Shown piece by piece: positions 36,649 through 45,008 of a stretch of 64,000 bases of DNA. Under the pieces are notes generated by a model that had not been told where the DNA came from, searched no databases, and was given only the letters and a program-made list of their open reading frames with translations. Origin of the DNA: Microbacterium terrisoli (GTDB lineage Bacteria; Actinomycetota; Actinomycetes; Actinomycetales; Microbacteriaceae); assembly GCF_030866805.1 (NCBI RefSeq), contig NZ_CP133019.1, positions 1,984,001 to 2,048,000 on the forward strand. The letters are read 5' to 3'. Each line of letters begins with the position of its first letter. The stretch's first letter is position 1. Both the position numbers and the translations under genes were made by a program.

Positions 36649-38238
36649 TCAATCTCCAAACTCTGCGTACCAAACGCCGCCATCCAGCACGGCCACCCCG
36701 TACTGCTCACCCGCAACGACCAGAGCGACCCCGCCCTGGCTTTCGTCCCACACGCCCGTCAGAACCGGTTCCCCAGGCGGGTCGAAAACGACCGTGAACG
36801 TCTCGGTGCCCCACAGGGACCACACGTCACCCGTAGCGGCGCGTGCCCGTACAGTCCAATCGCCTTCAGTCAGCCGTGTCGACAGCTGCAGGGACGATGT
36901 ATCGCCGGACCCGTTCCGGGACTCGACCGTCACACCATCACTGACACGGATCAGCTCAAGCTGCCACGCCGACTGCGGGCGAGACTGCGCCTGGAACCAT
37001 GTCCACTCCACCGTCAGGACCGACGCATCCCACGTGTCCGCCGGCTGCACCACAGCCACACCAGGCCGGTCGATGACCGTCCCTGTGGCGATCGCCGACC
37101 AGTCGGAGAACGACGGGTCCGCGCCCTTCGTGCGAACCTGCCACTCCAACGCCCCCACAGGAACCGTCACCGCGGCAGACTGTGCTGTCGTGCCCGTCAC
37201 CGTCGTCCACGCACCAGCGTCGAGCCGCCACTGCAACTCGAACGCCGACTGCGGGGACGAGTCCACCGGGTTATGCACCCACTGGAACACCACATCCTGA
37301 TCGGACGGCAACACCGTCCCGTTCGGGACCAGACCAGAGGGCGGATTCGGCGGGGCGATCAGCTGCACCGTGTTCGACGCCGACGACCACACCCCAGCCA
37401 GGCCCGCGGCCGTCACACCACGCACCGTGTACGTGTGCGGGATACCAGGGTCCACCGCGACGTCAGTCCACGGCAACGACACACCCGACGCGACCGTCGC
37501 GGCACCGTCGCGCACATCGTACGACGTCGCATACGGTGGCGTGCCCGACGCGGACACCACGATGTCGCTGCCAGACCTCGCCGCCGCCACCCCAGTCGGC
37601 GCGGCAGGAGTCGTATCAATGAACGCAGTGCCGGACCATGACGACTGACCGCCCGCGGCCACACCCGCCACCCGATACTGAAAACGCCGATCCGCGTACG
37701 TCGTCTTATCCGTGTACGTGTACGCGTTCCCCGCTGCGACACCCACCTGCTGCCACTGGGACCACGACGGCCCCGTACCATACCGACGCTGAACCACCAC
37801 ACTCGTGTAGGTGTCGTTGCGGTTCCAGTTCAACGTCTGCTGCGCGTCCGAAACCCACGCCACCAACAGATTCGACGGTGCCGCAGGCGGCGGGATGACC
37901 ACCGTCACCGACTTCGAGATCGTGCCCGACCCCGGCGACACATCGAAATCAACCGTCACAGACACGGACGCGGAACTCTGCGAGCCGACATTCTTCGACC
38001 TGGTCGCGATCGTCTTCGTCGAAATCGACCCACCCGCAGGGCCACTGAAATCCCAGGTCCCCGAATAGGTGGTCCCGTCGATGACGATCTTCCACGTCGC
38101 GTTACTAGAGAACGACGAGTAGCCGTACGAATCACGGCGCCACTTCGCCGCCACGGTGACCGTCGTCCCCGACACGGTCGCATCCATGATGATCTTGTAC
38201 TGGCTGACACCAGACGCGGAGATCTCCCAAGACGTCAT
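36649..38238 (-). CDS. minor tail protein with fibronectin type III-like repeats
   Basis: 529 residues, beta-rich. Several Ig/FnIII-like units begin with Pro-rich linkers (PPPAAPSNL, TTPAAPTGV, APPNPPSGL) and carry W, Y/R patterns such as FELQWRLDAG and WQLELIRV. No enzyme motif. Such proteins extend from the tail tip and bind glycans weakly. The ATG overlaps the upstream stop (ATGA). Confidence 0.82.
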   Translation of the reverse strand: MTSWEISASGVSQYKIIMDATVSGTTVTVAAKWRRDSYGYSSFSSNATWKIVIDGTTYSGTWDFSGPAGGSISTKTIATRSKNVGSQSSASVSVTVDFDVSPGSGTISKSVTVVIPPPAAPSNLLVAWVSDAQQTLNWNRNDTYTSVVVQRRYGTGPSWSQWQQVGVAAGNAYTYTDKTTYADRRFQYRVAGVAAGGQSSWSGTAFIDTTPAAPTGVAAARSGSDIVVSASGTPPYATSYDVRDGAATVASGVSLPWTDVAVDPGIPHTYTVRGVTAAGLAGVWSSASNTVQLIAPPNPPSGLVPNGTVLPSDQDVVFQWVHNPVDSSPQSAFELQWRLDAGAWTTVTGTTAQSAAVTVPVGALEWQVRTKGADPSFSDWSAIATGTVIDRPGVAVVQPADTWDASVLTVEWTWFQAQSRPQSAWQLELIRVSDGVTVESRNGSGDTSSLQLSTRLTEGDWTVRARAATGDVWSLWGTETFTVVFDPPGEPVLTGVWDESQGGVALVVAGEQYGVAVLDGGVWYAEFGD

Positions 38239-38384
38239 GACGGGTACACCTGCACGCCGGACTCATCCACGACCGACCCGCCCACACGATCAGCGGCCCG
38301 CTCCAGATACTCCCCGTACAGGTCGTCTCCCGCAACGACCATGCCTTCCGCGTCGAGCACACGAAACTTCGTGACAACACTCAT
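38235..38384 (-). CDS. 49-residue tail-operon protein
   Basis: Reads MSVVTKFRVLDAEGM to SGVQVYPS. GGAGGGGG precedes the ATG at 38384 and the stop overlaps the next ATG. Small, acidic, no membrane helix. Both ribosome site and coupling support a real gene. Function unknown. Confidence 0.7.
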   Translation of the reverse strand: MSVVTKFRVLDAEGMVVAGDDLYGEYLERAADRVGGSVVDESGVQVYPS

Positions 38385-38401
38385 GACGTCCCCCTCCACG
38401 A

Positions 38402-38869
38402 TCAGACGACCGTCACTTCACGACCCACACGGCCGGTGACGTTCAACCGCTGCACCTTCGACGCGATCAGATCCGCACCGTCACGCCACGCGCCGGCAGT
38501 CACCGGGTACACACCGTTGAAGACTTGCCCTGCGGAAACCGGCGTCTCTTTCGGGTAACCCAGCCGCCACGCGACAAACCCCACCGCCCCCGGTACAAGC
38601 AACTGTTGTGGGACGGACGGGGCGACACGCGAATACACCCACTCGCATTCGACCGACTGCGTGGGCTCACTCTCCACGCCGGACGAGCCACGCCACCGCC
38701 GCAACGTCAACGACTCATATACGGGGTTGTCGTCGAACCGCCGCATCGAATACGTCACATCCGTGCCCGCCGCCAACTCACTCTCGGACGGGTTGAACAC
38801 GTCGCTGATCGACGGCACCCACAACAGCAACCCCAAACCATCTGTGGTGAACGACTGGTCCCAGGTCAT
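38402..38869 (-). CDS. tail protein following the tape measure gene
   Basis: 155 residues starting at ATG 38869 (MTWDQSFTTDG) after a GGGGG ribosome site. Mixed alpha/beta with no known motif. By position (directly after the tape measure gene) it is a minor tail or tail-tip protein. Confidence 0.72.
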   Translation of the reverse strand: MTWDQSFTTDGLGLLLWVPSISDVFNPSESELAAGTDVTYSMRRFDDNPVYESLTLRRWRGSSGVESEPTQSVECEWVYSRVAPSVPQQLLVPGAVGFVAWRLGYPKETPVSAGQVFNGVYPVTAGAWRDGADLIASKVQRLNVTGRVGREVTVV

Positions 38870-38882
38870 AGCATCCCCCGAC

Positions 38883-41645
38883 TCAATGGCTACCGAACTG
38901 TGACGTGACACTCACAGCGGATGGCATCGCCGCGGAGATCCGACCATCAATGAGTGTCACAAACCCGTCAGGGTCCAACCGCATACGCCCCGTGATCACC
39001 GCTCCCTCCAACGAGGGTGCCGCGACGTTCACAACCGGCGCAGTCGTGTTCGACGCGTACCGGGGCTGCACGAACCCGCCGTTCGCGTACCCCCCACCGA
39101 AGTCGCCGCCCGCGTTCATCCACTCCAGCACCCGGCGGTTACCCGGCTTCTGCGCCTGCGCGGTACGGGTGATGAACTCGCCCGACGCGGCATAGATCAG
39201 GGTGTTGTCGGTGTGTGACGGAGTACCGGGGACAGGTCCGCCACCTGCACGCGACGTGGCAACCATCCGAGACACCGAGTTCTGCAGCGTCGAAATACCG
39301 TCCGCACGCACACGAATCGTGATCGTGCGCCCGTTCTGATGCCGGATGAACGTGTCCACAGCGGAAGACGCATGCGATGTGTCAGCCCAGATGAAGAGCT
39401 TCGTTTCCTTTAGCTTCAGGTTGTACTTCTTGATGACCTGCTCAATCGACATCGCACCAGAACCGAGCTTCTCGGCAATCTCATCTGCGCCCTTCTTGCC
39501 CAGTTGAGCTGCAGCCGCCGCAATGATCGGTTTCGCCTGATCCAGCGTCGTCGCGAACGTCCCCGTCGCCTGTTCTGAACGCTGCTTCGTCACACTGTCG
39601 AGCTTCGCCAACTCCGCATCCGACGCATTCACCAACTGAGCCACCAGCGGGGCACCCTTCGGCCCCAGCTTCGCCAACTCCGTCAGAGTGTCTTCCGACA
39701 CCCGGCCGGCGAGCTTCGTCATGTTCGTCTGCCAGTTCGCCTGTGCAGCGACCTGACCCTGGAGTACCTTGATCCACTTGTCGATCGACACGGACGAACC
39801 GTCGTAGAAGTCCTCCCACGAGTCCTTGCCGCTCTTCGTGGCTTTCGCGGTCGACTCCGCAGTCTTCTTGTTCGCTTCCACAAGACCGTCGTACGCGCTT
39901 TGAATGTCGATGAACGCGGCCGACGAACCGGCAACCTGCTCGATCCATTTCTGCTGTGTCTTGACGGCCTCTTCGGTCATCTCATTGACGCCGCCGAGAG
40001 CCGCAGAATACCTGCTCGCCGCATGCCCCGCATCATCCTGTTTGGCTGCCGTATCCGCGGTGTTGTCTCCGAGGTCCTTGGTGGACTGCGCAGCATCCTT
40101 CTGCGCCTTCGCGTACTCGGGGAACATCGCCTTGAGCTTGTTCAGCGACTCCTTCGACCCGTCCGTCTTCGACGCCAGATACGTGAACGCTTCAGCCGCA
40201 GACTTCGTGTCGCCCTTCGCGACCATGCCAGCCATGGTCTTGTCGAGCTCTTCGAGGTTGTGTCGGAACTCTCCCGTCGAACCACCGATGAGTCGGCCTA
40301 CGACGTTCCAGCCCTTCAACGTGTCTAGCAGGCCACTGGCCTGGTTATTCACGTCAGAGATCCAACCGAACGACGTAGCGTTCTTCAGCAGCGTGCTACC
40401 ACTGAAACCCAGCGCGTCATCGATGGTCTTCTTCGTCCCGAGCTCACCGAACGAGTCATTGAGCCCGTCGAGAGTTTTCCTCGCACCGGTCGCCTCGAGC
40501 GTCACGTCTGCCAACTGGCCGCTCGCCGCCGCGAGACCCGCGATGAACCCGATGTACGGGAGTGCTCGCATCGCACTCGACACTTGACCGATCGCGGATG
40601 CAGCCAGCGGTGACTGAGTTTTCAGCGTCTCGAGCGCGACACGGAAAGCTACGATCTTCGGCACCGCAAGGACGGCGGTGCCACCCGCGAGCAGAATCGC
40701 GCCCGTCACTCCGGCGATTGCGGAAGCTGTGAGCTTCACCGGTTCCGGAAGTGCGATGAACGCCCGCATCACATCCGCAGTCCAGTTCAGCAGGTCAACG
40801 AGCGCTCCGCCACCGTTCTTGCCCACCAGTGGTTCGGCGAGCACGGACGAGAAGTCACGCCACGCGGCCTTCACCCGGTCCATCGCGCCTGAGAACGTCT
40901 GCTTCACATTCGCCGCGGCACCCGCGAACCGCTCCGCCATACCCTTCGTCAGAGCATCCAGCGCGTCGCTGGCAGACAATGACCCCGCCGTGATGTCCTG
41001 ACGGATCTGCGCGCCCGTCTTACCCATCTGTGAACCGATGAGCGTGGCCGCGTCGATACCACGCTGCCCAAGCTGCATCAGATCAGTCGCAGTGATCTTC
41101 CCCGCAGCCTGAATCTGCGCAAGCACGAACGTGATCTCCGACAGCTGCTGAGAAGACCCACCAGTCGCCGCCACCGCGTTCTGCACGGCGTCGAGGGTCG
41201 GTATGACCTTCTTCGCCTCCATGCCGAAACCGATCAACTGCTGCTGAGCGGTGATGAACACCTGCTTGGAGAACGGGCTTGTCCGTGCGAACGCATCCAG
41301 CTTGTCCATCTGCGCGTTCGCGGCCTGCGCAGACCCCAGCAGAGTCTTCAACGCCGCACGGGTGGTCTGCTGCAGCGTGTTGTACTGGATGCCGGTTTTC
41401 AGTGCCGCCAGCCCGACTGCGGTGATCGCGCCACCGACACCGATAGCGACCTTCGCCACGGTCTCCATCGACTGCTTGCGGATCTGCGCGGATTTCGCCG
41501 CATCCTGCGCCGCGATCTTCTCAGCCTTCGACGCTTTCGACGTCTCAGACGCGAGCTGCTGCGTGGCCTGCTGTGCTTTCGAGATGTCTCCGACATACTT
41601 AGCGATCTCAGCCAGCAGCGTGACCTTGACTACACGATCTGCCAC
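38883..41645 (-). CDS. tail tape measure protein
   Basis: 920 residues starting at GTG 41645 with AGGAGG upstream. Long helical protein, Ala/Lys/Gln-rich, with a TP901-type tape measure core (about residues 80-270, including GQRGIDAATLIGSQM) and hydrophobic segments near residues 45-60 and 310-370. Its length should set tail length: roughly 1.5 angstrom per residue suggests a tail of about 140 nm if the whole protein counts. Confidence 0.95.
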   Translation of the reverse strand: MADRVVKVTLLAEIAKYVGDISKAQQATQQLASETSKASKAEKIAAQDAAKSAQIRKQSMETVAKVAIGVGGAITAVGLAALKTGIQYNTLQQTTRAALKTLLGSAQAANAQMDKLDAFARTSPFSKQVFITAQQQLIGFGMEAKKVIPTLDAVQNAVAATGGSSQQLSEITFVLAQIQAAGKITATDLMQLGQRGIDAATLIGSQMGKTGAQIRQDITAGSLSASDALDALTKGMAERFAGAAANVKQTFSGAMDRVKAAWRDFSSVLAEPLVGKNGGGALVDLLNWTADVMRAFIALPEPVKLTASAIAGVTGAILLAGGTAVLAVPKIVAFRVALETLKTQSPLAASAIGQVSSAMRALPYIGFIAGLAAASGQLADVTLEATGARKTLDGLNDSFGELGTKKTIDDALGFSGSTLLKNATSFGWISDVNNQASGLLDTLKGWNVVGRLIGGSTGEFRHNLEELDKTMAGMVAKGDTKSAAEAFTYLASKTDGSKESLNKLKAMFPEYAKAQKDAAQSTKDLGDNTADTAAKQDDAGHAASRYSAALGGVNEMTEEAVKTQQKWIEQVAGSSAAFIDIQSAYDGLVEANKKTAESTAKATKSGKDSWEDFYDGSSVSIDKWIKVLQGQVAAQANWQTNMTKLAGRVSEDTLTELAKLGPKGAPLVAQLVNASDAELAKLDSVTKQRSEQATGTFATTLDQAKPIIAAAAAQLGKKGADEIAEKLGSGAMSIEQVIKKYNLKLKETKLFIWADTSHASSAVDTFIRHQNGRTITIRVRADGISTLQNSVSRMVATSRAGGGPVPGTPSHTDNTLIYAASGEFITRTAQAQKPGNRRVLEWMNAGGDFGGGYANGGFVQPRYASNTTAPVVNVAAPSLEGAVITGRMRLDPDGFVTLIDGRISAAMPSAVSVTSQFGSH

Positions 41646-41663
41646 GAGACCACCTCCTGCTGG

Positions 41664-41669
41664 TAAAGT
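41664..41669 (+). promoter_or_regulatory. -10 box of small membrane gene 1
   Basis: CTGGTAAAGTGCGGCC precedes the ATG at 41676. TAAAGT ends 6 bases before the start codon. The same string, with one added G, occurs before membrane gene 2. Confidence 0.55.
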
Positions 41670-41675
41670 GCGGCC

Positions 41676-41852
41676 ATGGCCAGCGAAACGACGCATCGCA
41701 CCACGACACCGAAACGGGCTCTTGCGGCCGTCGTCGTTGCGGTCGCAGTCGCGGCGACGATTGTCTTGATCGTGATCGGAGCGCCGATCTTCGTGCTCAT
41801 CCCAGTGCTTGCGCTCAGTGCGCTCGGCGCATACCTACTGCTTCGCGCGTAG
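41676..41852 (+). CDS. 58-residue two-helix membrane protein (moron 1)
   Basis: Reads MASETTHRTTTPKRAL, then two hydrophobic helices (about residues 16-34 and 37-56) with a Gly-Ala-Pro turn between. It is on the strand opposite to the flanking tape measure and chaperone genes. Its start codon follows a -10 box without a ribosome site. Likely made in the lysogen as an inner-membrane protein; superinfection exclusion is a common role for such proteins, but this is only an inference. Confidence 0.65.
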   Translation: MASETTHRTTTPKRALAAVVVAVAVAATIVLIVIGAPIFVLIPVLALSALGAYLLLRA

Positions 41853-41886
41853 CTTCTTGACCGGTCGAACAGGCTGCGTTGCCTGG

Positions 41887-41892
41887 TAAAGT
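41887..41892 (+). promoter_or_regulatory. -10 box of small membrane gene 2
   Basis: CTGGTAAAGTGCGGGCC precedes the ATG at 41900. TAAAGT ends 7 bases before the codon. Almost the same cassette stands before membrane gene 1, 223 bases upstream. Confidence 0.55.
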
Positions 41893-41899
41893 GCGGGCC

Positions 41900-42115
41900 A
41901 TGAACAAGCAGAATTACGGGGAGCCGTACGGAGCAGGAGTGAAGCCGGCGCGGCCCGCATGGGCAACGTGGCTGATCGTCGCGCTCGTGCTGCTCATCGT
42001 CACGGTGGTCTGCTTCGTTACCGGGCCGTGGTCACTGTTCTGGGTCATGGCTGCGGGCACGTTCTTCTGCCTCGTCGGCTCCGCGATCTCTGCGCTCACC
42101 AACGTCAAGAACTAG
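41900..42115 (+). CDS. 71-residue two-helix membrane protein (moron 2)
   Basis: A 22-residue polar start (MNKQNYGEPYGAG, Pro- and Tyr-rich) is followed by two hydrophobic helices (about 23-42 and 46-65). No ribosome site; leaderless-type start. Its stop overlaps the end of the opposing tail chaperone gene by 4 bases. It shares promoter and topology with the upstream 58-residue protein but little sequence. Function unknown. Confidence 0.68.
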   Translation: MNKQNYGEPYGAGVKPARPAWATWLIVALVLLIVTVVCFVTGPWSLFWVMAAGTFFCLVGSAISALTNVKN

Positions 42116-42570
42116 CGTTTGGTGCGTTCGACCCGCTCGAGCCGGAAGAACAGTCCGTTGAGATTCGCCTCAGGGTTGGACTGACGCAGACGATCGAGCG
42201 CGTCCTGCTTGACCTTCTCCGCGTAATTCACGTCAGGTGCGTACAGCACCTTCTTGGTTTCCGGGTCGACCACTCGAACACCGGCACGCCAGAACCAGTC
42301 ACCCGACCGATCGTCCGGGTTGCCCTGCAAAGCGTCATCCAACGGGATCCCGTTGGCGTCCAAGCTCTGCTCCCATACCATCTGCGCGAGCATCAACCGC
42401 ACATCCTCGCGTGACCATTCCGGTTCACGGGACACAACATGCCCGACGATCTCGCCGGCCTCACGAATGTAGGAGACGAACTCGCGGGGCTCCCACCCAT
42501 ACAACCGGCGTGGGGAGACACCGAGAGTGCGTGCTAGTCGGAGTCGCTGGCGAGCTTCGGGCGTGAGACT
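42112..42570 (-). CDS. tail assembly chaperone, frameshift (GT-like) extension
   Basis: 152 codons in the -1 frame, joined to the upstream chaperone by slippage at 42570-42576. The extension begins SLTPEARQRLRLARTLGV and continues to a WEP motif (YGWEPREF), the usual start of GT-type extensions in actinophages. No good start codon with a ribosome site exists for it alone (only TTG at 42504). The fused product (185 plus 152 residues) should guide tape measure folding at a fixed ratio to the short form. Confidence 0.88.
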   Translation of the reverse strand, partial: SLTPEARQRLRLARTLGVSPRRLYGWEPREFVSYIREAGEIVGHVVSREPEWSREDVRLMLAQMVWEQSLDANGIPLDDALQGNPDDRSGDWFWRAGVRVVDPETKKVLYAPDVNYAEKVKQDALDRLRQSNPEANLNGLFFRLERVERTKR

Positions 42571-43124
42571 TTTCCCAGACGCTGCACCTCGTCAGCAGTG
42601 TCGGCCACATTCAGTTCGAACACCGCCGCGGCGATCTCATCCACCGACCGGCCACGCATCCGCCCCAGAAGCTGATCCCACTGAGCCTCCGTGATCGGGG
42701 ACTCCTTGCCATCGATCACAGCAACACCGTTGACCTGTGCTGCGTCGAGACACACCGTGTTCAGGTCGTACCCGCCGAACCCGTTCGAATGCTTCGCCGT
42801 CAACGCGACCCACTCAACACCAGGCAGAGCGTACACACGCAGAGTCAGCATATGCTCCGCATCGCGGGCATCCAACGCGTTCTCACGCTCCAGGATCGAC
42901 GCGAACTCATCCGCGAACGTCGGAATGTCGGGAGTCGACGTCAGCCGCTTGTCCCGTGAAGCGTTCTCCGTCGCATCGGCGATCCGACGCTCCAACTCTT
43001 CCCGTTCACGGGCCAGAGCATCACGCTCACCATTGTCCACACCCAGAGGGATCAGGACATCCTTGTGCGGTACGGGAGCAGCCGCGGCAGCAGCCAGCAG
43101 TTCGTCCAGATTCATCTCATCCAC
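42534..43124 (-). CDS. tail assembly chaperone (G-like)
   Basis: 196 residues in frame 0, starting MDEMNLDELLAAAAAAP. Helical and charged (residues 35-60 coiled-coil), between the major tail and tape measure genes, the classical place for the chaperone pair. A slippery GGGAAAA lies 12 codons before its stop. An ATG three codons in is an alternative start. Confidence 0.88.
   Translation of the reverse strand: MDEMNLDELLAAAAAAPVPHKDVLIPLGVDNGERDALAREREELERRIADATENASRDKRLTSTPDIPTFADEFASILERENALDARDAEHMLTLRVYALPGVEWVALTAKHSNGFGGYDLNTVCLDAAQVNGVAVIDGKESPITEAQWDQLLGRMRGRSVDEIAAAVFELNVADTADEVQRLGKVSRPKLASDSD
42570..42576 (-). other. programmed -1 ribosomal frameshift site
   Basis: G-GGA-AAA in the frame of the chaperone gene fits X-XXY-YYZ, allowing both tRNAs to re-pair as GGG-AAA. 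The -1 frame then stays open for 152 codons to 42112. Same heptamer type as in lambda and mycobacteriophage tail chaperone genes. Confidence 0.85.
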
Positions 43125-43129
43125 CTATC

Positions 43130-43169
43130 CCACCGGCCAGGTCAAGTGCGGGGCGGACGTGGCCGGTGG
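43130..43169 (-). terminator. hairpin after the major tail gene
   Basis: A perfect 10-bp stem (43130-43139 with 43160-43169) lies between the major tail stop (43194) and the chaperone start (43124). It may act as a partial terminator or RNA stabiliser, so that the tail tube protein is made in excess over downstream genes. Confidence 0.6.
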
Positions 43170-43193
43170 ATGGAACCGCCCGCCCCACACATC

Positions 43194-43703
43194 TCACGTC
43201 GCGGAAACTGTCGCGTCCTCGACCTCACCGGTCACGAACAGTTTCTGCGTCTTCGTGAACACACCGTTCGCGGTCGGGGCGTCCTTCATCGCGGACCCGG
43301 CCTGGATCGGCCACACCTCGAAGATGTCGTCCGCGGCGATGTCGTCCGTGTACGGGACAGCCCACCGGATGTACAGTGAACCCTCCACACCCTTCGTGAG
43401 TACCGCGTCCGCCACATCATCCGACGCACCGTACACACGCTTGATCGTCAGGGACTTCGTTTCCCGGCCCGGACGCTCCAGCGTCTGACCCAGCGTCAGC
43501 CGGTCATCCGTAACGGTCGCCTGATCCCCACCGGGCGTGAAGCCGTCACCGGTCAGGTTGTAGGTGATGTCCTTCACCGTCGCCGCGGTCAGCTCAGACA
43601 CCTTCGGGCTGAGCTTCGACGCCACACCATCGGAGGGGACGAAAAGCACGAGCAGGTTGTCGTCGGAGGCGACAGACCCGGGCGTGACCTTTGCTCTGGT
43701 CAT
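43194..43703 (-). CDS. major tail (tube) protein
   Basis: 169 residues, mostly beta (ATVKDITYNLTGDGFTPGG, SLTIKRVYGASDD), of the size and position of siphovirus tail tube subunits, just upstream of the chaperone pair. The ATG overlaps the stop of the preceding small gene (ATGA). A hairpin follows. Confidence 0.82.
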   Translation of the reverse strand: MTRAKVTPGSVASDDNLLVLFVPSDGVASKLSPKVSELTAATVKDITYNLTGDGFTPGGDQATVTDDRLTLGQTLERPGRETKSLTIKRVYGASDDVADAVLTKGVEGSLYIRWAVPYTDDIAADDIFEVWPIQAGSAMKDAPTANGVFTKTQKLFVTGEVEDATVSAT

Positions 43704-43867
43704 TTCTCAGTTCCTTTCACATCGCCACCGGCCTTCTTGCCCGCTGTCGCGGCCTTACCCGCCTTCTTGGCGGAAACCTTCACGTAATCGCCGGGGAAGC
43801 GCTTCAACCACGCTTCGGACACTTCCCGGACCACACCCGTCTGGGCGTCTTTCATCTGAGGCATCAT
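43700..43867 (-). CDS. 55-residue Lys-rich structural-operon protein
   Basis: Reads MMPQMKDAQTGVVREV then a Lys/Ala/Gly-rich tail. AAGGG lies before tandem ATGs (43867 and 43864; the second has better spacing). It is coupled by overlap to the major tail gene. The first half (EAWLKRFPGDYVKV) recalls small head-tail region proteins of actinophages. Function unknown. Confidence 0.7.
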   Translation of the reverse strand: MMPQMKDAQTGVVREVSEAWLKRFPGDYVKVSAKKAGKAATAGKKAGGDVKGTEK

Positions 43868-43875
43868 TCGTCCCT

Positions 43876-44271
43876 TCACGCCCGCCGTGACACGAGCACA
43901 TAGTCCACGTCCTGAAACACGACCGTCTTGAAGTCTTTATCGGTCTGCGGGTCGTCCTCACCGTCGAACCGGACACTGCACGCACGACCGGCCGCAGTCG
44001 GTGCCCACCCGATCAGCACCCCCCGCGCCAACTCCGACATACGCCGTGCACCCGCCGCAGACGTTGACACCGCACGCACTGTGAAGTCCCAGGACGCATC
44101 AGAATCCGCATCCTGGGTGGATGTGAGCCTCTTGTCGTCCAACTCGCTCAACGCCCCGTACAGCACGTAGTACGGGGTCGGGAACGGCACACCGTCCGGG
44201 TTCACCGCGAGCGTGTCATACGCCGGATACAACGTCGCAAGCCGGGCCTGCACATCCGTGAGAACAGTCAC
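43876..44271 (-). CDS. tail terminator-like protein
   Basis: 131 residues, alpha/beta, in the order connector - gp10-like - this gene - major tail, which fits a tail terminator. The C-terminal KTVVFQDVDYVLVSRR is a typical closing strand. No catalytic motif. Assignment rests on gene order. Confidence 0.65.
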   Translation of the reverse strand: MTVLTDVQARLATLYPAYDTLAVNPDGVPFPTPYYVLYGALSELDDKRLTSTQDADSDASWDFTVRAVSTSAAGARRMSELARGVLIGWAPTAAGRACSVRFDGEDDPQTDKDFKTVVFQDVDYVLVSRRA

Positions 44272-44525
44272 GCCCGCGCCTTCACCAACCGATAATGGAT
44301 GCGCTGAACCTGCCGTCCCCGACGGTCCACCCGCATGCCGACAACCTCAGCCGCGATCGCCCAACGCTTCGACAATCGGATGATCGGCCAGTGAGCGCGC
44401 AGCTTGTACATGCCATCCCACGACTCCGGCTCGTACCCGAACAGATACGCCATGTCGTAGTCGTAGAACGCAGTCCCAACCGGCTGACAGATGCGCTCGC
44501 GCCTTTCCGCGTATGTCTCACTCAC
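44268..44525 (-). CDS. hypothetical protein in the head-tail region
   Basis: 85 residues, basic, aromatic-rich (YDYDMAYLFGYEPESWDGM). Overlaps both neighbours by 4 bases. No family recognised. Confidence 0.65.
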   Translation of the reverse strand: MSETYAERRERICQPVGTAFYDYDMAYLFGYEPESWDGMYKLRAHWPIIRLSKRWAIAAEVVGMRVDRRGRQVQRIHYRLVKARA

Positions 44526-44944
44526 AGCCCGTTCTCCTTCAACAGTTGATCCAGGGCAATCCCGATCCCCTTCTCCACGTCATCCGCAGCGAACTTCTCC
44601 GCCCGACGACGCGCACGATCCGGGGCACGTTTGATCGACCCTGTGGACAGCGGGTCGTCGAAAATGCCGAACGAGGGCACCAAACCTCCGTGGCCTGTCT
44701 TCCCGCCATACCGGGTGAGATCGGGCCCGACCTCGAGTTCAACATCACCGTCCAGGACGGAACCGGTGATCTCGTAGTCGATCGTCGCGCTGTACCTCGA
44801 GCCTGCAGGGTTCTTCGAGATCTCCTGCCAATGCTTCTTCGTCCTGATGCCCGTCTGCTGCACCACCTGGCGGGCTTTCTTCGGTGAACCCTTCGCCACC
44901 GCTGACAGGTCCGCGACAAGCTTCGACAGGTCATCGTCAGCCAC
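44522..44944 (-). CDS. HK97 gp10-like head-tail joining protein
   Basis: 140 residues from GTG 44944. The pattern of an N-terminal helix pair (LSKLVADLSAVAKGSPKKARQ) and a central GPDLTRYGGKTGHGGLVPSFG loop with H/G-rich turn is typical of HK97 gp10/neck proteins. The C-terminus is basic. It is nested between overlapping genes. Confidence 0.8.
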   Translation of the reverse strand: MADDDLSKLVADLSAVAKGSPKKARQVVQQTGIRTKKHWQEISKNPAGSRYSATIDYEITGSVLDGDVELEVGPDLTRYGGKTGHGGLVPSFGIFDDPLSTGSIKRAPDRARRRAEKFAADDVEKGIGIALDQLLKENGL

Positions 44945-45008
44945 GGCGAATCACCTTCACGTATTTCGCCACGTCGACGACGAGCGTGACCTTCACGCGC
45001 TTGGACAT
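44937..45008 (-). CDS. 23-residue overlapping peptide gene
   Basis: Reads MSKRVKVTLVVDVAKYVKV and ends IRRG. Its ATG overlaps the upstream stop (TGATG) and its own stop lies inside the start of the gp10-like gene. It resembles the first residues of the tape measure protein (VADRVVKVTLLAEIAKYVG). It may be a leader peptide for coupling or a relic of a longer gene. Confidence 0.4.
   Translation of the reverse strand: MSKRVKVTLVVDVAKYVKVIRRG

Noticed and set aside
42112..42504. Separate gene starting at a TTG codon
   Set aside because: No ribosome site; better explained as the -1 frameshift extension of the tail chaperone.
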